Of a stretch of 64,000 bases of DNA, positions 47,242-57,444 are shown one piece after another. Each line of letters begins with the position of its first letter. The stretch's first letter is position 1. Under the pieces are notes generated by a model that was not told the DNA's origin, did not search any database, and saw only the letters and a program-made list of their open reading frames with translations. Origin of the DNA: Ww85 sp963745765 (GTDB taxonomy: Bacteria; Desulfobacterota; Desulfobulbia; Desulfobulbales; Desulfocapsaceae). A program made the position numbers and the translations under genes. The stretch covers positions 1 through 64,000 of the forward strand of contig CAVUYQ010000034.1 of NCBI GenBank assembly GCA_963745765.1, in the 5' to 3' direction.

Positions 47242-48687
47242 TTACACTTTTTTAAGCCACTCAATGAGGGGCTGGGGCTCTATATTGCAAATAGAGTCGG
47301 GTATCAGGTTATTTGCCCCGTTGTATTCCATTCCGCTTCTGATAACCGACACTGGTCGGTCCGATGACACAACGACTATGACCGTGTGCGGGTTTTGTGC
47401 GGTAAATCGCAGGGCAGAGTTATATCGTGCGCCGCGGGAGCGATCTTCCATGGCAATGGCCGGACCGTCAAGCAGGCAGGCAAAGCAATGAAGTTGGCGG
47501 TCTGAGCCGATTTGCAGGGCGCCGTCGACTCGAGCCAGATCACAGGCAAGATCGAGAAGGTTGGATCGTTCCAGGTCGAGCTGTGTTTCGAGATTCTGAC
47601 CGGCTATCTGAGTCAGCGGCTGGTTCAGATCCACAACGACGGTGCAGCCGAAATGTTCTGTCTCGGCGTAATGCACGATGGAGGTAACGATATGATAGAG
47701 GCTGCTCCGTTCTGAGCTGTCGAGATCGTAATCGAGCAGCGCTTCTTCAATCTGGAACAGTTTCGCCTGGTGGGTTGTCGATGAGTAATTCCCGTCGGCG
47801 AAGCTGCAGATACTCTGGCCATTGACTCGTAGAAAACCAAACAGCCCTCGAAAATCGGCGCTTATATGAAAGGGTTCGATTCGGCCCCTGGCTACGCCAA
47901 GAATATGTACGCCATCCGATACAAGATGATTTCTGAATTTCTGGACAGTCTGCAATAATTTCCTCACATGCTTGAGATTATTAAGGGGAGGTTGCTCGTG
48001 GTGGTGAAAACGTGCGAGAAAATCAAGAGAGTCGACATGGCATGATTCGATGAAAACAAGTTCACCGTTCGGAGATTTCCTTTCCTCCCTTGTTTTGGAA
48101 ATGCCAAGTATTGCGTTAAGGATGGCATAGATGTCCAGACGGGTTTGTTCCTTGGAAAACAGCTCGCATTCCCGCCTAATATGATCATTGACCGCATGGG
48201 TGGCGTATTCACGCAGAAACCGTCCTGATATGCCGGAATACAAATCTCTTTTGTTGGCTATGTCGTGGGAAAAACGCAGGGTCGTATGTTCAAGCCAGCG
48301 TTCGGTTGGTCCGGTGGAAAGGATTTCCGGATGATGTTCGGTGAACCACATCTGGTACATCACCGGCCCGGATTGCCCGCCAGATGAGATGATACCATCG
48401 ATATCGATGTTGGTGATTTTTTCTATCTGGTTATAGGGTTTATCCTGAAATTGGTGAATGACCGGAATGGCGGTTTGGTCATGGTCGAAAAACGTTGATA
48501 AAATCTTACTTTCATGACCGCGAAGCAGGTTAAGCGGATCACAGATGAAAAAATCTTCCTGAACATGTAACCGGAAAATGACCGCGACCCTGCTGTTTCC
48601 GGAATATCGAGTAAGACCGTCTTTAACCCCTGTCAGTATTTCCCTGACAACCTGATTGATAAAGCTCTTTTCTTTTCCTGTAGTCAT
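47242..48687 (-). CDS. DisA_N (diadenylate cyclase-like) domain protein
   Basis: About 481 residues. The last 100 resemble the DAC domain that makes c-di-AMP from ATP: DGALQIGSDRQLHCFACLL has the DGA motif, and RGARYNSALRFTAQNPHTVI with VVVSSDRPVSVI matches the RHR-motif region, except that Tyr stands where His is usual. The long N-terminal part (residues 1-385) has no clear family; DAC domains fused to probable sensor regions are known from comparative surveys. It has no membrane helix. ATG 48687 is used; TTG 48690 is also in frame. Whether it is an active cyclase is uncertain. Confidence 0.75.
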   Translation of the reverse strand: MTTGKEKSFINQVVREILTGVKDGLTRYSGNSRVAVIFRLHVQEDFFICDPLNLLRGHESKILSTFFDHDQTAIPVIHQFQDKPYNQIEKITNIDIDGIISSGGQSGPVMYQMWFTEHHPEILSTGPTERWLEHTTLRFSHDIANKRDLYSGISGRFLREYATHAVNDHIRRECELFSKEQTRLDIYAILNAILGISKTREERKSPNGELVFIESCHVDSLDFLARFHHHEQPPLNNLKHVRKLLQTVQKFRNHLVSDGVHILGVARGRIEPFHISADFRGLFGFLRVNGQSICSFADGNYSSTTHQAKLFQIEEALLDYDLDSSERSSLYHIVTSIVHYAETEHFGCTVVVDLNQPLTQIAGQNLETQLDLERSNLLDLACDLARVDGALQIGSDRQLHCFACLLDGPAIAMEDRSRGARYNSALRFTAQNPHTVIVVVSSDRPVSVIRSGMEYNGANNLIPDSICNIEPQPLIEWLKKV

Positions 48688-48903
48688 CAATGGATACGGG
48701 GTAAAGGATAAGCAAAGTGCAACACCTCAGGTATGTTAGACAATTCTTTGGATTTGGTGAAGTACTTTTTTTGGGTGCCTTCCTGTTTACCGATCATGCA
48801 GGCCGGAGCTGCTCCATGATGCAGGCGTTAGGAGGTGATCTAAGCACCTGGTATCGATCATTAAAGAAAGAGCTGAACCCATGCTGAAGCCGGGCGCCGC
48901 CTG

Positions 48904-50917
48904 TTACCAGTCAAACCTCGCAACATTGTCCAGCGCGTCAACCTTGACAACCCGCACCGAGATCCTGGTTCCCGGTTCAGGCAAAGGTACACGGCTTGCC
49001 GGAAGGTCAATGTCCATGAGAATATCAGTAAGAAGCAGGTTGACACGCTTCGGTTTACTTATAATGACAATTGCCTCAAGTGGTGTATTTTGCCGTTCCT
49101 CAAGGTATTTTAACAGCCAGAATCGATGCCTCTGCTGTTTTACGTTGTTCGCTGTTGACAGTGTTCTGGAAATAACAGAGGTGAAATCCTTGCACATTTC
49201 CTTGGTAAAACAGAGACTGCGGCGCCGTACGAGATTATTGAGCTGGTGCTGCATAACCAGATCGAGCAAGCGTCTGATAGGTGACGTCACCGTTGTATAA
49301 TAGCCGACGCCCAGTCCACTGTGTGGCTTGGCTTCGGTGAGAAGCTCGCTTCGCGGCAGATTTTTGCGCTGCAGGGTATTGAGAAAAAGGTCATCATCTT
49401 CGCCATGCACTACCCGCCTGGTAATTTTGGCCTGTGATCTGAAAATCCCGGGAGACATGCGGTCTGAAACATACCGGGCCGCTTCGGTATTTGCCAAAAT
49501 CATCATTTCAGAAATGATGGTTCGGGCCGGGGTATCCGTCTTGCCAAGAGAGACATGGGGCGTACCGTTACCATCTATATGGATGTTAACGTCCGGAAAG
49601 GGCAGCAAAAGTGCGCCGGCATCAATTCTTCGCCGTCTGAGCTTTTGTCGCAGCATGTTAAGGATAGACAGATCAGGATCTGAGGAGATCATCCTGTCAG
49701 CGTCCTCATAGGTCAGCCGTCTTGCGACACGGATGATTGATGGAAATATTCGTACCTTCAGGACATCGGCTTCCGGTGAAAGCAAAATCATATAACTAAA
49801 GGTCGCTCTAATCTCACCCTGTATGAGACTGCATACGCCCTGCGAAAGATGACGCGGCAGCATCGGCACCTGGCCTTCCGGAAAGTACAGAGAAGTTCCT
49901 CTGTCCATGGCCTCCTGAAACAGCGGGTCCCCGGGTCTGACATAGTGAGCCACATCGGAGATATGAATCCCAACCAGATAATTGCCATCCTGTTTTTCGA
50001 CAGTCAGGGCATCATCAAAATCAAGGGTAGTCGCGCCGTCTATCGTCAGAGGGGCGAGGTGTGTGAGGTCTACACGAGCCGGATCCTCGAATAATGACTC
50101 ATTACCACATTGCAGAATAGCTTCGGCACGCTGTCTGGCCTTTGTACTGAATGCGGTCGGCAGTTTATTCCGAAGAAGGGGGATATTGATATTGTTCTTC
50201 CAGATACCGTTTTTTACAAAGAGATGGTAGATATCATGGGGTTTGGTAAACCCGGATTCTTTCAGGATTTGTCTGGCTGTATCCGGCTTGCTCTGCCTCA
50301 GATCCATAGAGATAATAATCCTGCAGAATCGAGACAATTTTCTCTTCAGACGCGAAGAGTGCAGGAGCCTCATTCTGCTGGGTGGAAATTCTTTTTATAA
50401 AGGAAATGCCGTTAGCAACAAGTTGCAGCTTTTCCGCTTCTTTTTCCAACTGCTGCTTCAGTTGTTCGACTTTTTCAGGAGAGTGGACCTTGATCTTTCC
50501 CTCCCGATATTTAAAGAAAAGTTTATCCTTGAATACGGAGCGTAGAAAGGCTGAAACTATATCATCATCGGCAGTGCAGCCGAAGGTGAGTTCGGCGAGA
50601 AAATGAGGTTCGAAGGTGTCTGTCCTTTCATCTGAGGCCAATTCCCAGAGCATTTCAAGATCGACACGTTCCATCAGGGTATGACGCTTGTTTGTCGTAT
50701 CTTTGAGGAGTTTTATCAGTGTGTCTCGATCCGGCGCTGTGTTATGGCTGGTTTCCGAGCAGTGGACAATCCTCGATATCGGCAGATTGATCTCCCTGCC
50801 GTTCTGATTGAGCAGACGGACACGTTTCGGCTGGCTATCGGTGACAAGACCACAGATGAACTTGCCGTTGTCGAGATACTCGATGAGCTTGCCTGAATAG
50901 ATACTGAATAAAACCAT
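48904..50917 (-). CDS. RNase II/R-family exoribonuclease (one frameshift)
   Basis: Rejoined, about 670 residues. The N-terminal piece has an OB-like start (MVLFSIYSGKLIEYLDNGKF) and a helical region; after a break near 50310 the RNB catalytic domain follows with IDGATTLDFDDALTVEKQDG, VGIHISDVAHYVRPGDPLFQ and YYTTVTSPIRRLLDLVMQHQ, holding the conserved aspartates that bind magnesium. The C-terminus is a short S1-like stretch. It degrades RNA 3' to 5'. The N-terminal part is unlike E. coli RNase R and resembles the RNB proteins found in Desulfobacterota and cyanobacteria. It shares an intergenic repeat with era. Confidence 0.9.
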
Positions 50918-50966
50918 ATTAGCGAGTTATTTACGTTTCCTGCAAAGGGCCGGGATAATTATGGCC

Positions 50967-51099
50967 ACCTTGAATAATTGTCTTTTCGTCCGATCTCTGC
51001 GTTATGCTCGAAATTTTATCCTCGGAATATTGATTATATACCTGCGGCAAAATTTCTCGCATGCCTTAATCTCGAACGAATATCCTCATTATTCAAGGT
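50967..51099. repeat. 133-bp palindromic repeat, family C copy 1
   Basis: ACCTTGAATAAT (50967-50978) pairs perfectly with ATTATTCAAGGT (51088-51099). Inside are ctctgcgttatgctcgaa and an aatattgattatata centre, the same layout as families A and B. It lies between divergent RNase and era genes. Confidence 0.75.
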
Positions 51100-51257
51100 A
51101 CCCGTATTAGTAAGAATCAAATTTCCTTTTTTGTGTCGCTTGTTTCCGGGAAAGTGATCTGTTTTTTCACTCAAACTGTTAAATATAGTGTATTTTAGTG
51201 TTTTCACCACGCTATAATCTCACTTAAAAGATAAATTTTTTCAATGCGGCGTAAAAA

Positions 51258-52169
51258 ATGGATTTTTTCCAAGACGAATCAGTGATTTCCGGAAAGGTCG
51301 CTTTAGTTGGACCGCCTAATGTCGGTAAATCTACGTTACTCAATACCTTGCTGAAGCAGAAAATTTCAATAGTAACGCCGAAACCTCAAACGACAAGAAA
51401 CCGAATTGCCGGGGTGTTAAACGAAGCTGACTATCAGATTGTTTTTCTCGATACGCCCGGCTTGCATCGATCTGGTTCTCTGCTTAATCGTGAACTTGGC
51501 AGAATCGCCATGGCAAGTTTTAGGGATGTGGATGCTGTCGTCTTTATGCTCGATGTCTCCAGTGCCTTACCGGGACCAAAACAACGAGAAAAACGCGAGG
51601 AATACCTGGAGTATTTTAAAGAAATCAGCTGTCCGGCCCTGCTGCTGCTGAACAAGATCGATCTGGTCGATAGAACGATGGTCCTGTCGCTGATAGCAAC
51701 CTATTCAGAACTTTACCCGTTTAAAGCTATCATACCGATTTCAGCAAAAAAAGGTGATGGTACAGATAGGCTTGTCCAGGAGCTGCTTGCCTTCCTGCCA
51801 AAAGGCTATCGTTATTTTTCCGAGGACGTGCCGACTGATGCGAGCCAACGGTTTCTTGCCGCTGAAATTATCAGGGAAAAAGTCTTTCTGTTGACCGGGC
51901 AGGAAATTCCCTATTCTTCTGCTGTAATGATTGATTCTTTCAAGGAGGAGTCTCATCGCGTTACCATTCATGCGACCATCTATCTTGAGCGACCCTCACA
52001 AAAGGGGATTGTCATAGGAAAAGGAGGCAGCAAACTCAAGGCAATAGGCACAGCAGCCCGGCATGATATTGAGCAGATGGTGAACAACAAGGTTGTCCTG
52101 AAGCTATGGGTAAAAATACGTAAAAACTGGTCGAGCGACGCATCTTTCCTCAAAGAACTGGGGTTCTAG
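51258..52169 (+). CDS. era: GTPase Era
   Basis: A 303-residue GTPase. G1 GPPNVGKS, G2 in TTRNRIAGV, G3 DTPGLH, G4 NKID, and the KH domain GIVIGKGGSKLKAIG. It binds the 3' end of 16S rRNA and helps 30S maturation. The AT-rich leader before ATG 51258 has no clear ribosome site. Its usual neighbour rnc is absent here. Confidence 0.96.
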   Translation: MDFFQDESVISGKVALVGPPNVGKSTLLNTLLKQKISIVTPKPQTTRNRIAGVLNEADYQIVFLDTPGLHRSGSLLNRELGRIAMASFRDVDAVVFMLDVSSALPGPKQREKREEYLEYFKEISCPALLLLNKIDLVDRTMVLSLIATYSELYPFKAIIPISAKKGDGTDRLVQELLAFLPKGYRYFSEDVPTDASQRFLAAEIIREKVFLLTGQEIPYSSAVMIDSFKEESHRVTIHATIYLERPSQKGIVIGKGGSKLKAIGTAARHDIEQMVNNKVVLKLWVKIRKNWSSDASFLKELGF

Positions 52170-52204
52170 CAGTAAGACGGCAAGCATACCTGCCGGATGA
52201 GAGT

Positions 52205-52609
52205 TCAGCTCTTTCCCCGGGAGGGACCCGGTGTGCGGGAAGAAATTTTTTCTACCACCTTCCTGTAGTAAGGATCATCGTCATTAATCGATGATGGTCG
52301 GGATCGCTGGCTGTCCAGTTTCATCAGTAAGACATTCAATTTTTTTATCTGCTTGATCCGAAGGTGCGCGTCCTCGGTCTTTGCTATCAGATCTTCAAGT
52401 TTTTGTACTTCTTTTCTTGTTTCGATCTCAGGGGGGAGGTAACCGCTGTTCTTGAGAATTTTATAGGCCATTCTGAGATCCTCCGGGACAAAACCGTCCT
52501 CTCTCTCGAGAGGCAGCGGCCTGTTCTTCCAGCTCTCGGTGTTCAACGTTCCGTCCTTGATCGCCTCTGCGATACGTCGCTCGGCTATGATATACAATGC
52601 CTGGTTCAA
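52205..52609 (-). CDS. DUF1992 (DnaJC28-like) protein
   Basis: A 134-residue protein with the DUF1992 pattern: AERRIAEAIKDGTLNTESWK, then RPLPLERE, VPEDLRMAYKILKNSGYLPP and EIETRKEVQKL. The family is linked by name to DnaJ subfamily C member 28 but lacks a J domain here, and its function is unknown. It lies convergent with era. Confidence 0.88.
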   Translation of the reverse strand: MNQALYIIAERRIAEAIKDGTLNTESWKNRPLPLEREDGFVPEDLRMAYKILKNSGYLPPEIETRKEVQKLEDLIAKTEDAHLRIKQIKKLNVLLMKLDSQRSRPSSINDDDPYYRKVVEKISSRTPGPSRGKS

Positions 52610-52637
52610 TGTTTTCGTTCCATGCTGTGAATTTCAG

Positions 52638-52703
52638 GCCACCTTGATCTCGAAGCAATAGCCTGATTATTAAAGGTATCCCTTATTATTCAAGGCACCA
52701 TAG
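52638..52703. repeat. degenerate family C repeat remnant
   Basis: ccaccttgatctcgaag is followed by cctgattattaaaggtatccc and ttattattcaaggcacc, recalling the arms and internal parts of the repeat at 50967-51099. It lies between the DUF1992 gene start and the ctpA end. Confidence 0.5.
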
Positions 52704-52713
52704 AGACTCAAGC

Positions 52714-54090
52714 TCACTGGGCCTTCTCAGTTTTCGATTCATTTCTGAAAGAGGAATAGAGTGCGAGACTCTTCAGAATATCAAAGGCTGACTGGAGCTG
52801 ATTGTCATCCTGCAGACGGGAAAGAACATCTTCGGGAATAGAATCTGATGTTTTTTCCTGGCCTATTTCGCTATTGGAAAAATGGTTTTCCAGATCTGCT
52901 TCCCGAACCTGTTGGGTTTGGTCTTCTTGCTGATCGGATGATACCGGTTCGCTTGCCTCAATAATGACGTCAGGTGTGATGCCGGTCGCCTGGATGGAGC
53001 GTCCACTGGGGGTATAGTAGCGGGCCGTTGTCATTTTCAGGGCGGCGCCATCGGCAAGTGGAATGATGGTTTGCACGGATCCCTTGCCAAATGTCTGTGT
53101 TCCGACAACTATCGCCCGATGATGATCCTGCAGAGCTCCTGCAACAATTTCAGAGGCGCTTGCTGTTCCCTCATTGACCAGTACCACTATGGGATAGTCG
53201 GGCTGGGTACTATTTGCATTAGCCTCAAAACTCATATCCTGATCGCTCTTCCTGCCCCGGGTAGAGACGATCAACCCTTCATCAAGAAACAGGTCTGAAA
53301 TGTTTACCGCCTGATCGAGCAATCCGCCAGGATTGTTCCTGAGATCAATAATGAGGCCTTGCAGGGAAGTTTTTTCCTGGAGGCTTTTGAGTTTATCTTT
53401 TGCCTCTTTCGTGGTGTTTCTCTGGAAGTTGGAAATTCGTATGTAGCCGAAACCCGGTTTGATGGTAAAGGACTTGACAGAGTATACCGGGATATTTTCT
53501 CGAACGAGGGAATATTCCTTGAGTGTTTCTGCTCCTTCCCGGTAAATGGAAAGGCTTACTTCAGTGCCTTTGTTGCCCCGGAGCATTTTCACTGTTTCAA
53601 AGAGGGTTTTTCCTTTTGTTAACTGACCGTCAATCTTGATTATCTTATCATTCGTCTTGATTCCGGCTTTCTGGGCAGGAGTGTCTTCAATAGGTGAAAT
53701 TACCGTAACCACGCCGTCACGGAGCGTTATTTCGATCCCGATGCCGGTAAAGGACCCGTTGGTATCATCTTGAAATTCACGGTAGCTTTCAGGTTTCAGG
53801 TAGGAAGAATGAGGATCAAGAGAAGTTAACAAGCCGTCGATGGCGCCCTCTATTGCTTCTCTGGCCTGCAGTTCTTCTACATAGTTATCCTGCAGGATAC
53901 TCAGTACGTTGGCAAATGTCTCAAGGTAATGATACATGTCTTCCTGCTGTTTCTGTTCTTCCGCAGCATAGACACTGCTTTGCATTAATAACAAACAGAG
54001 GATTATCGCTTGGGCAGGAGAAGCAACTTTTCGTAAAATGGCTGGTATCATCTTTATAAAATGACTAGGTTTTTCAGGATGTATCATCAA
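52714..54090 (-). CDS. ctpA: C-terminal processing protease CtpA (S41)
   Basis: A 458-residue periplasmic serine protease. Signal peptide near residues 20-42 (AIILCLLLMQSSVYAAEE), PDZ domain about 100-180 (GSFTGIGIEITLRDGVVTVI), then the S41 core with LRNNPGGLL, the catalytic Ser in NEGTASASEIVAGAL and Lys in GTQTFGKGSVQ. The last 70 residues are Gln/Glu-rich. Such proteases trim murein enzymes. Its start overlaps the envC stop, so it is coupled to the ftsEX operon. Confidence 0.95.
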   Translation of the reverse strand: MMIHPEKPSHFIKMIPAILRKVASPAQAIILCLLLMQSSVYAAEEQKQQEDMYHYLETFANVLSILQDNYVEELQAREAIEGAIDGLLTSLDPHSSYLKPESYREFQDDTNGSFTGIGIEITLRDGVVTVISPIEDTPAQKAGIKTNDKIIKIDGQLTKGKTLFETVKMLRGNKGTEVSLSIYREGAETLKEYSLVRENIPVYSVKSFTIKPGFGYIRISNFQRNTTKEAKDKLKSLQEKTSLQGLIIDLRNNPGGLLDQAVNISDLFLDEGLIVSTRGRKSDQDMSFEANANSTQPDYPIVVLVNEGTASASEIVAGALQDHHRAIVVGTQTFGKGSVQTIIPLADGAALKMTTARYYTPSGRSIQATGITPDVIIEASEPVSSDQQEDQTQQVREADLENHFSNSEIGQEKTSDSIPEDVLSRLQDDNQLQSAFDILKSLALYSSFRNESKTEKAQ

Positions 54091-55346
54091 GGTGTTGTCT
54101 GAGCTGCTTTTGTTTCCGGCAGGACCAGCTTGGATATGTCGAGCCAGAGAAGTGGGTCTAGATTCTCTGAGTCATGTCTTATCTCGATATAAAGCCCTTC
54201 ACTCATCAGGGTAGCAGTGTCTCCCATGAGTCCGATTTCTGTCTGTTCGTTGACTTTGTCGCCTTTTTTTACAAGCAGGCGCTCAATCCGTGAGGTAACA
54301 GAATAATACTGGTAACCATGATTCACAATAATGGTATTTCCGTATCCCCTGAGGTACCCTGAGTAAATCACCTCGCCTTCATGAATAGCTTTGACGATGG
54401 TTCCGCTCGGCGCCGCGATAGCGATTCCTTTTGAAATCGAACTGATTCCAAGGCGATTGGTTATCTCTTCCTCAAATTGTGAAACGACCTTGCCATTGAT
54501 CGGAGGAGCCATTTTCCCTTTATTTCTGAGAAAACTCTGATCAATAAGATCTCCTTTCTTTTCAAGCACCTGGATGTGAGATGACAGTGATGTGCTCGCT
54601 TGTTTCATCTCGACTATCGCCTGCTCATGCAGCTTGGTCTCGGTACGTATGCGTGCCAGAAGAATTTCTTTTTCCTGTTTTATGAGATCGAGTTTTTCTT
54701 TTTCATTGATATTCTGGCTGATAAAATCCTTGAGCAAGCCCTGTTCCAGCTCAAATGACTGAATTGAACGCTCAAGTTCTCCAATGGTGTGCCGATAGGT
54801 ATCTATCACCTGTCGATCATATTTAATCAGTGTCTGGAAAGAATCATTTATCTGCAGGAGTTCAGGGAGGTTTTTAGTGGAGAAAGCCACATTCATGAAA
54901 CCGATATTACCGGTCTTGTAGTACGCCTTGATTCTTTTCTGCAGATGTCCCTGGACGGTATCCTTTTCCTGGCGTGAACGAGCCAGCTCCCGTTCCTTTA
55001 CCGTGATCAGTTCCTGTTGGGCCTGCATGCGATCCTCAAGAACGTCGAGTTTTTCTCTTTGTTCAAGGAGCCTGCCGTCAATATCCTGGAGTTCAGCAAG
55101 CAGGTTTCGTTCCTGCTGCCGGTTTTGTTTGACCTGTTCCTGCTGTCTCTGGATACCCTGCTGCAAGCGACGAATATTGATGCGGTATTTCTTGATGCCC
55201 TGGGATATCTCGCTCTTTTTAGCTTCTCGTTCACTGGTTGTCTCACCTGAACTGTTGGTGCTCAAAAATATGGTGAATACAAAAATGGCGCAAGCGCTAG
55301 CGATCATTCTGGTGAACGCAGAAGTTGGGATGAGAAGTTTATCCAT
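54087..55346 (-). CDS. envC: EnvC-like murein hydrolase activator
   Basis: A 419-residue exported protein with a long coiled coil (about residues 40-260; KKYRINIRRLQQGIQRQQEQ) and a C-terminal LytM/M23 domain. The LytM zinc ligands are missing: the HxGxD site reads SISKGIAIAAP and the HLHFE site reads GLYIEIRH. So it should be a non-catalytic activator, as EnvC is for amidases. It lies directly between ftsX and ctpA, and FtsEX is the known partner of EnvC. Confidence 0.92.
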   Translation of the reverse strand: MDKLLIPTSAFTRMIASACAIFVFTIFLSTNSSGETTSEREAKKSEISQGIKKYRINIRRLQQGIQRQQEQVKQNRQQERNLLAELQDIDGRLLEQREKLDVLEDRMQAQQELITVKERELARSRQEKDTVQGHLQKRIKAYYKTGNIGFMNVAFSTKNLPELLQINDSFQTLIKYDRQVIDTYRHTIGELERSIQSFELEQGLLKDFISQNINEKEKLDLIKQEKEILLARIRTETKLHEQAIVEMKQASTSLSSHIQVLEKKGDLIDQSFLRNKGKMAPPINGKVVSQFEEEITNRLGISSISKGIAIAAPSGTIVKAIHEGEVIYSGYLRGYGNTIIVNHGYQYYSVTSRIERLLVKKGDKVNEQTEIGLMGDTATLMSEGLYIEIRHDSENLDPLLWLDISKLVLPETKAAQTTP

Positions 55347-55361
55347 CGGCCCTTGACCAGA

Positions 55362-56249
55362 TCATATGCGCAGGAATTTCTGCATAGAAGAATAACTCCC
55401 GACGGTGCAGAGGACAATGGAGATGATCAGAATGGTAAAGATGATCTGCGGCTGGAAAAATGAAAATTCAAACAGGCTCAGGATTCCAGGTCCTGAAAAT
55501 TTAATTTTTATCCACTGAAAAAGACTGAAAAGTGAGATAATACCCAGGGTTGATCCGAAGAGTCCCTGCAGGATGCCCTCGATGAGAAACGGGGTCCTGA
55601 TGTAATTATTCGTAGCACCGACCAGTTTGAGCAGCTCAAGTTCTGCCTGTCTGCCGAGAATAGTCAGCCTGATGGTATAGGAAACCATGAAGACGGAGGT
55701 AAGAATCAGCAGTCCGCCGCTGAGAAAGACGATGATGGAAAGCAGGCGGGTGAAATAGTAAAAGCGTTCTATCCAGTCCTGACCATATTGTACTTTCAGG
55801 GTACCCGGCAGCTTACTGAGGTAATCCGAAAACAGTTTTACCTGACTGAGACTTCGCAGGTTTTTCAGGGGTACTACTTCGATGGAAGCAGGCAAAAAAT
55901 CACGCGGCATATCATCAAGAACGTCACGATCCTCTCCAAGCTGATTGGCAAAACGGTCATAGGCTTCCGATTTTGAGATAAAACGGATATCTTCAACTTC
56001 GTCAAAAGCCAGTATCTTGCGTCTCAACTGTTCCTGCATTTCAATTCCGGGTTCCTCTTCAAGATAGACGATAAGCTGTAGATCGTCGCCAAGCTTATCT
56101 CCGACATTGAGCATGTTGTTATAGACCAGATAGAAAAAAGCAAAGATAAGGACAGAAAGACTGACAGTGAGAAAGGTCATGAACTGGGATGGCCAGGTCT
56201 GGCGAATGTTGCGGCCTACCTGGCGGAATACGGCAAACCAGAAACTCAT
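55362..56249 (-). CDS. ftsX: cell division protein FtsX
   Basis: A 295-residue membrane protein with four predicted helices and a periplasmic loop (LQLIVYLEEEPGIEMQEQLR) that binds EnvC-type activators. The cytoplasmic QAELELLKLVGATNNYIRTP is the FtsX signature. Its start overlaps the ftsE stop by four bases. Confidence 0.95.
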   Translation of the reverse strand: MSFWFAVFRQVGRNIRQTWPSQFMTFLTVSLSVLIFAFFYLVYNNMLNVGDKLGDDLQLIVYLEEEPGIEMQEQLRRKILAFDEVEDIRFISKSEAYDRFANQLGEDRDVLDDMPRDFLPASIEVVPLKNLRSLSQVKLFSDYLSKLPGTLKVQYGQDWIERFYYFTRLLSIIVFLSGGLLILTSVFMVSYTIRLTILGRQAELELLKLVGATNNYIRTPFLIEGILQGLFGSTLGIISLFSLFQWIKIKFSGPGILSLFEFSFFQPQIIFTILIISIVLCTVGSYSSMQKFLRI

Positions 56250-56920
56250 TGTACGCGACCCTCCCTGACCAGATGAAGCTTGCCATTACGCAGTTCCATA
56301 ATGCGATGCGGTGTATCTCGATAAATGGAATGGTCATGGGTGGCAATAACAACGGTTGCTCCGGAGTTATTGCATTTTGTAAGTAATTGCATGACACGGG
56401 TGGTGGTGGTCGAATCCAGGTTCCCTGTCGGTTCGTCGACCAGTATCAGCGTAGGAGAGTTTGCTACCGCCCGGGCAAGAGCAACACGCTGCTGCTCACC
56501 TCGTGACAGTTCGCCGGTGATGGTGTTATGCTTGTCAGTCAAAGCCAGTATTTCCAAAAGGTCTTTCACCCGTTTATTAATGAGTTGCGGTTTTTTATAA
56601 GAAACCTCCATGGAGATGGCGACATTTTCAGCAACAGTCCGATCGAGCAGCAGTTTGAAGTCCTGGTAGGCAACACCGATCTTCTGCCGCATCTTGGCCA
56701 GTTTTTTCCCGCGTATTTTCTGTATGTCACGGCCACCGATTTCAATCAGACCGCTCGATGGAAATTCCATGCTGCAGAGAAGTTTGAGAAGGGTAGTCTT
56801 CCCTGCTCCACTCATGCCGGTCAGGAAAAACATTTCCGCATCGGCGATAGAGACAGATACGTCCAGCAGGGCATGTACATCCGGTGGGTACGTCTTGCTG
56901 ACCTTTATCATTTCAATCAT
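56246..56920 (-). CDS. ftsE: cell division ATP-binding protein FtsE
   Basis: About 224 residues. Walker A GMSGAGKTTLLKLL, the ABC signature LSRGEQQRVALARA, Walker B LILVDEPTGNLD, and the late His (VIATHDHSI). With FtsX it powers murein hydrolase activation at division. ATG 56920 (MIEMIKVSKTYPP) fits the family start; the longer in-frame extension to 57004 is not typical. The ribosome site is weak. Confidence 0.95.
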   Translation of the reverse strand: MIEMIKVSKTYPPDVHALLDVSVSIADAEMFFLTGMSGAGKTTLLKLLCSMEFPSSGLIEIGGRDIQKIRGKKLAKMRQKIGVAYQDFKLLLDRTVAENVAISMEVSYKKPQLINKRVKDLLEILALTDKHNTITGELSRGEQQRVALARAVANSPTLILVDEPTGNLDSTTTTRVMQLLTKCNNSGATVVIATHDHSIYRDTPHRIMELRNGKLHLVREGRVQ

Positions 56921-57004
56921 GGTGCCATTAAGGTTTTCGTCTCTCATGAAAACGTATTGAAAAGAAAAAGAGTTATTCCGGGAAAACGGTTTCTGGTTCG
57001 CCAA

Positions 57005-57444
57005 TAAATAGGAAGAATCAATCTTAATAAAGCTAATAGGTTATGTCAAATTTAAAGGGTCCTTGCCAGGTGGCCTGAATTCCCTTTTTTGCTGGCTTAG
57101 GAAGAGAAATATATAATAATAACAATAATATATTTAATTTAATGAGGTGGCTGGTTTGTTAAGTAAAATGTAAAATTGTTGGTGATTAATGATCTGGAAG
57201 GATTCTTCTGGAGTACAAAATGTTGATTTTTGTTTATCGGCATCCGGAAGAAGCCTGACGGAAAAATGGGTTGATCAATATCCCTGATGGCTGGGAAGAC
57301 TGTTGTCACGATTACTTTAGGCTTGCAACTTGCTTTGTTGATGTTATTCTTTAGTGTTTCGATCAAAATTTTTGCATCGGGGTTCCGCCAGCGCATTGAT
57401 TGCTGCAACCGGATCCCGGGATGGATATATAAAAGGAGAATATC
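57005..57444. other. intergenic region ftsE/ileS
   Basis: About 440 bases between divergent genes, with a very AT-rich centre near 57108-57140. I see no ORF with family likeness, no T-box-like leader and no strong terminator. Confidence 0.35.
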
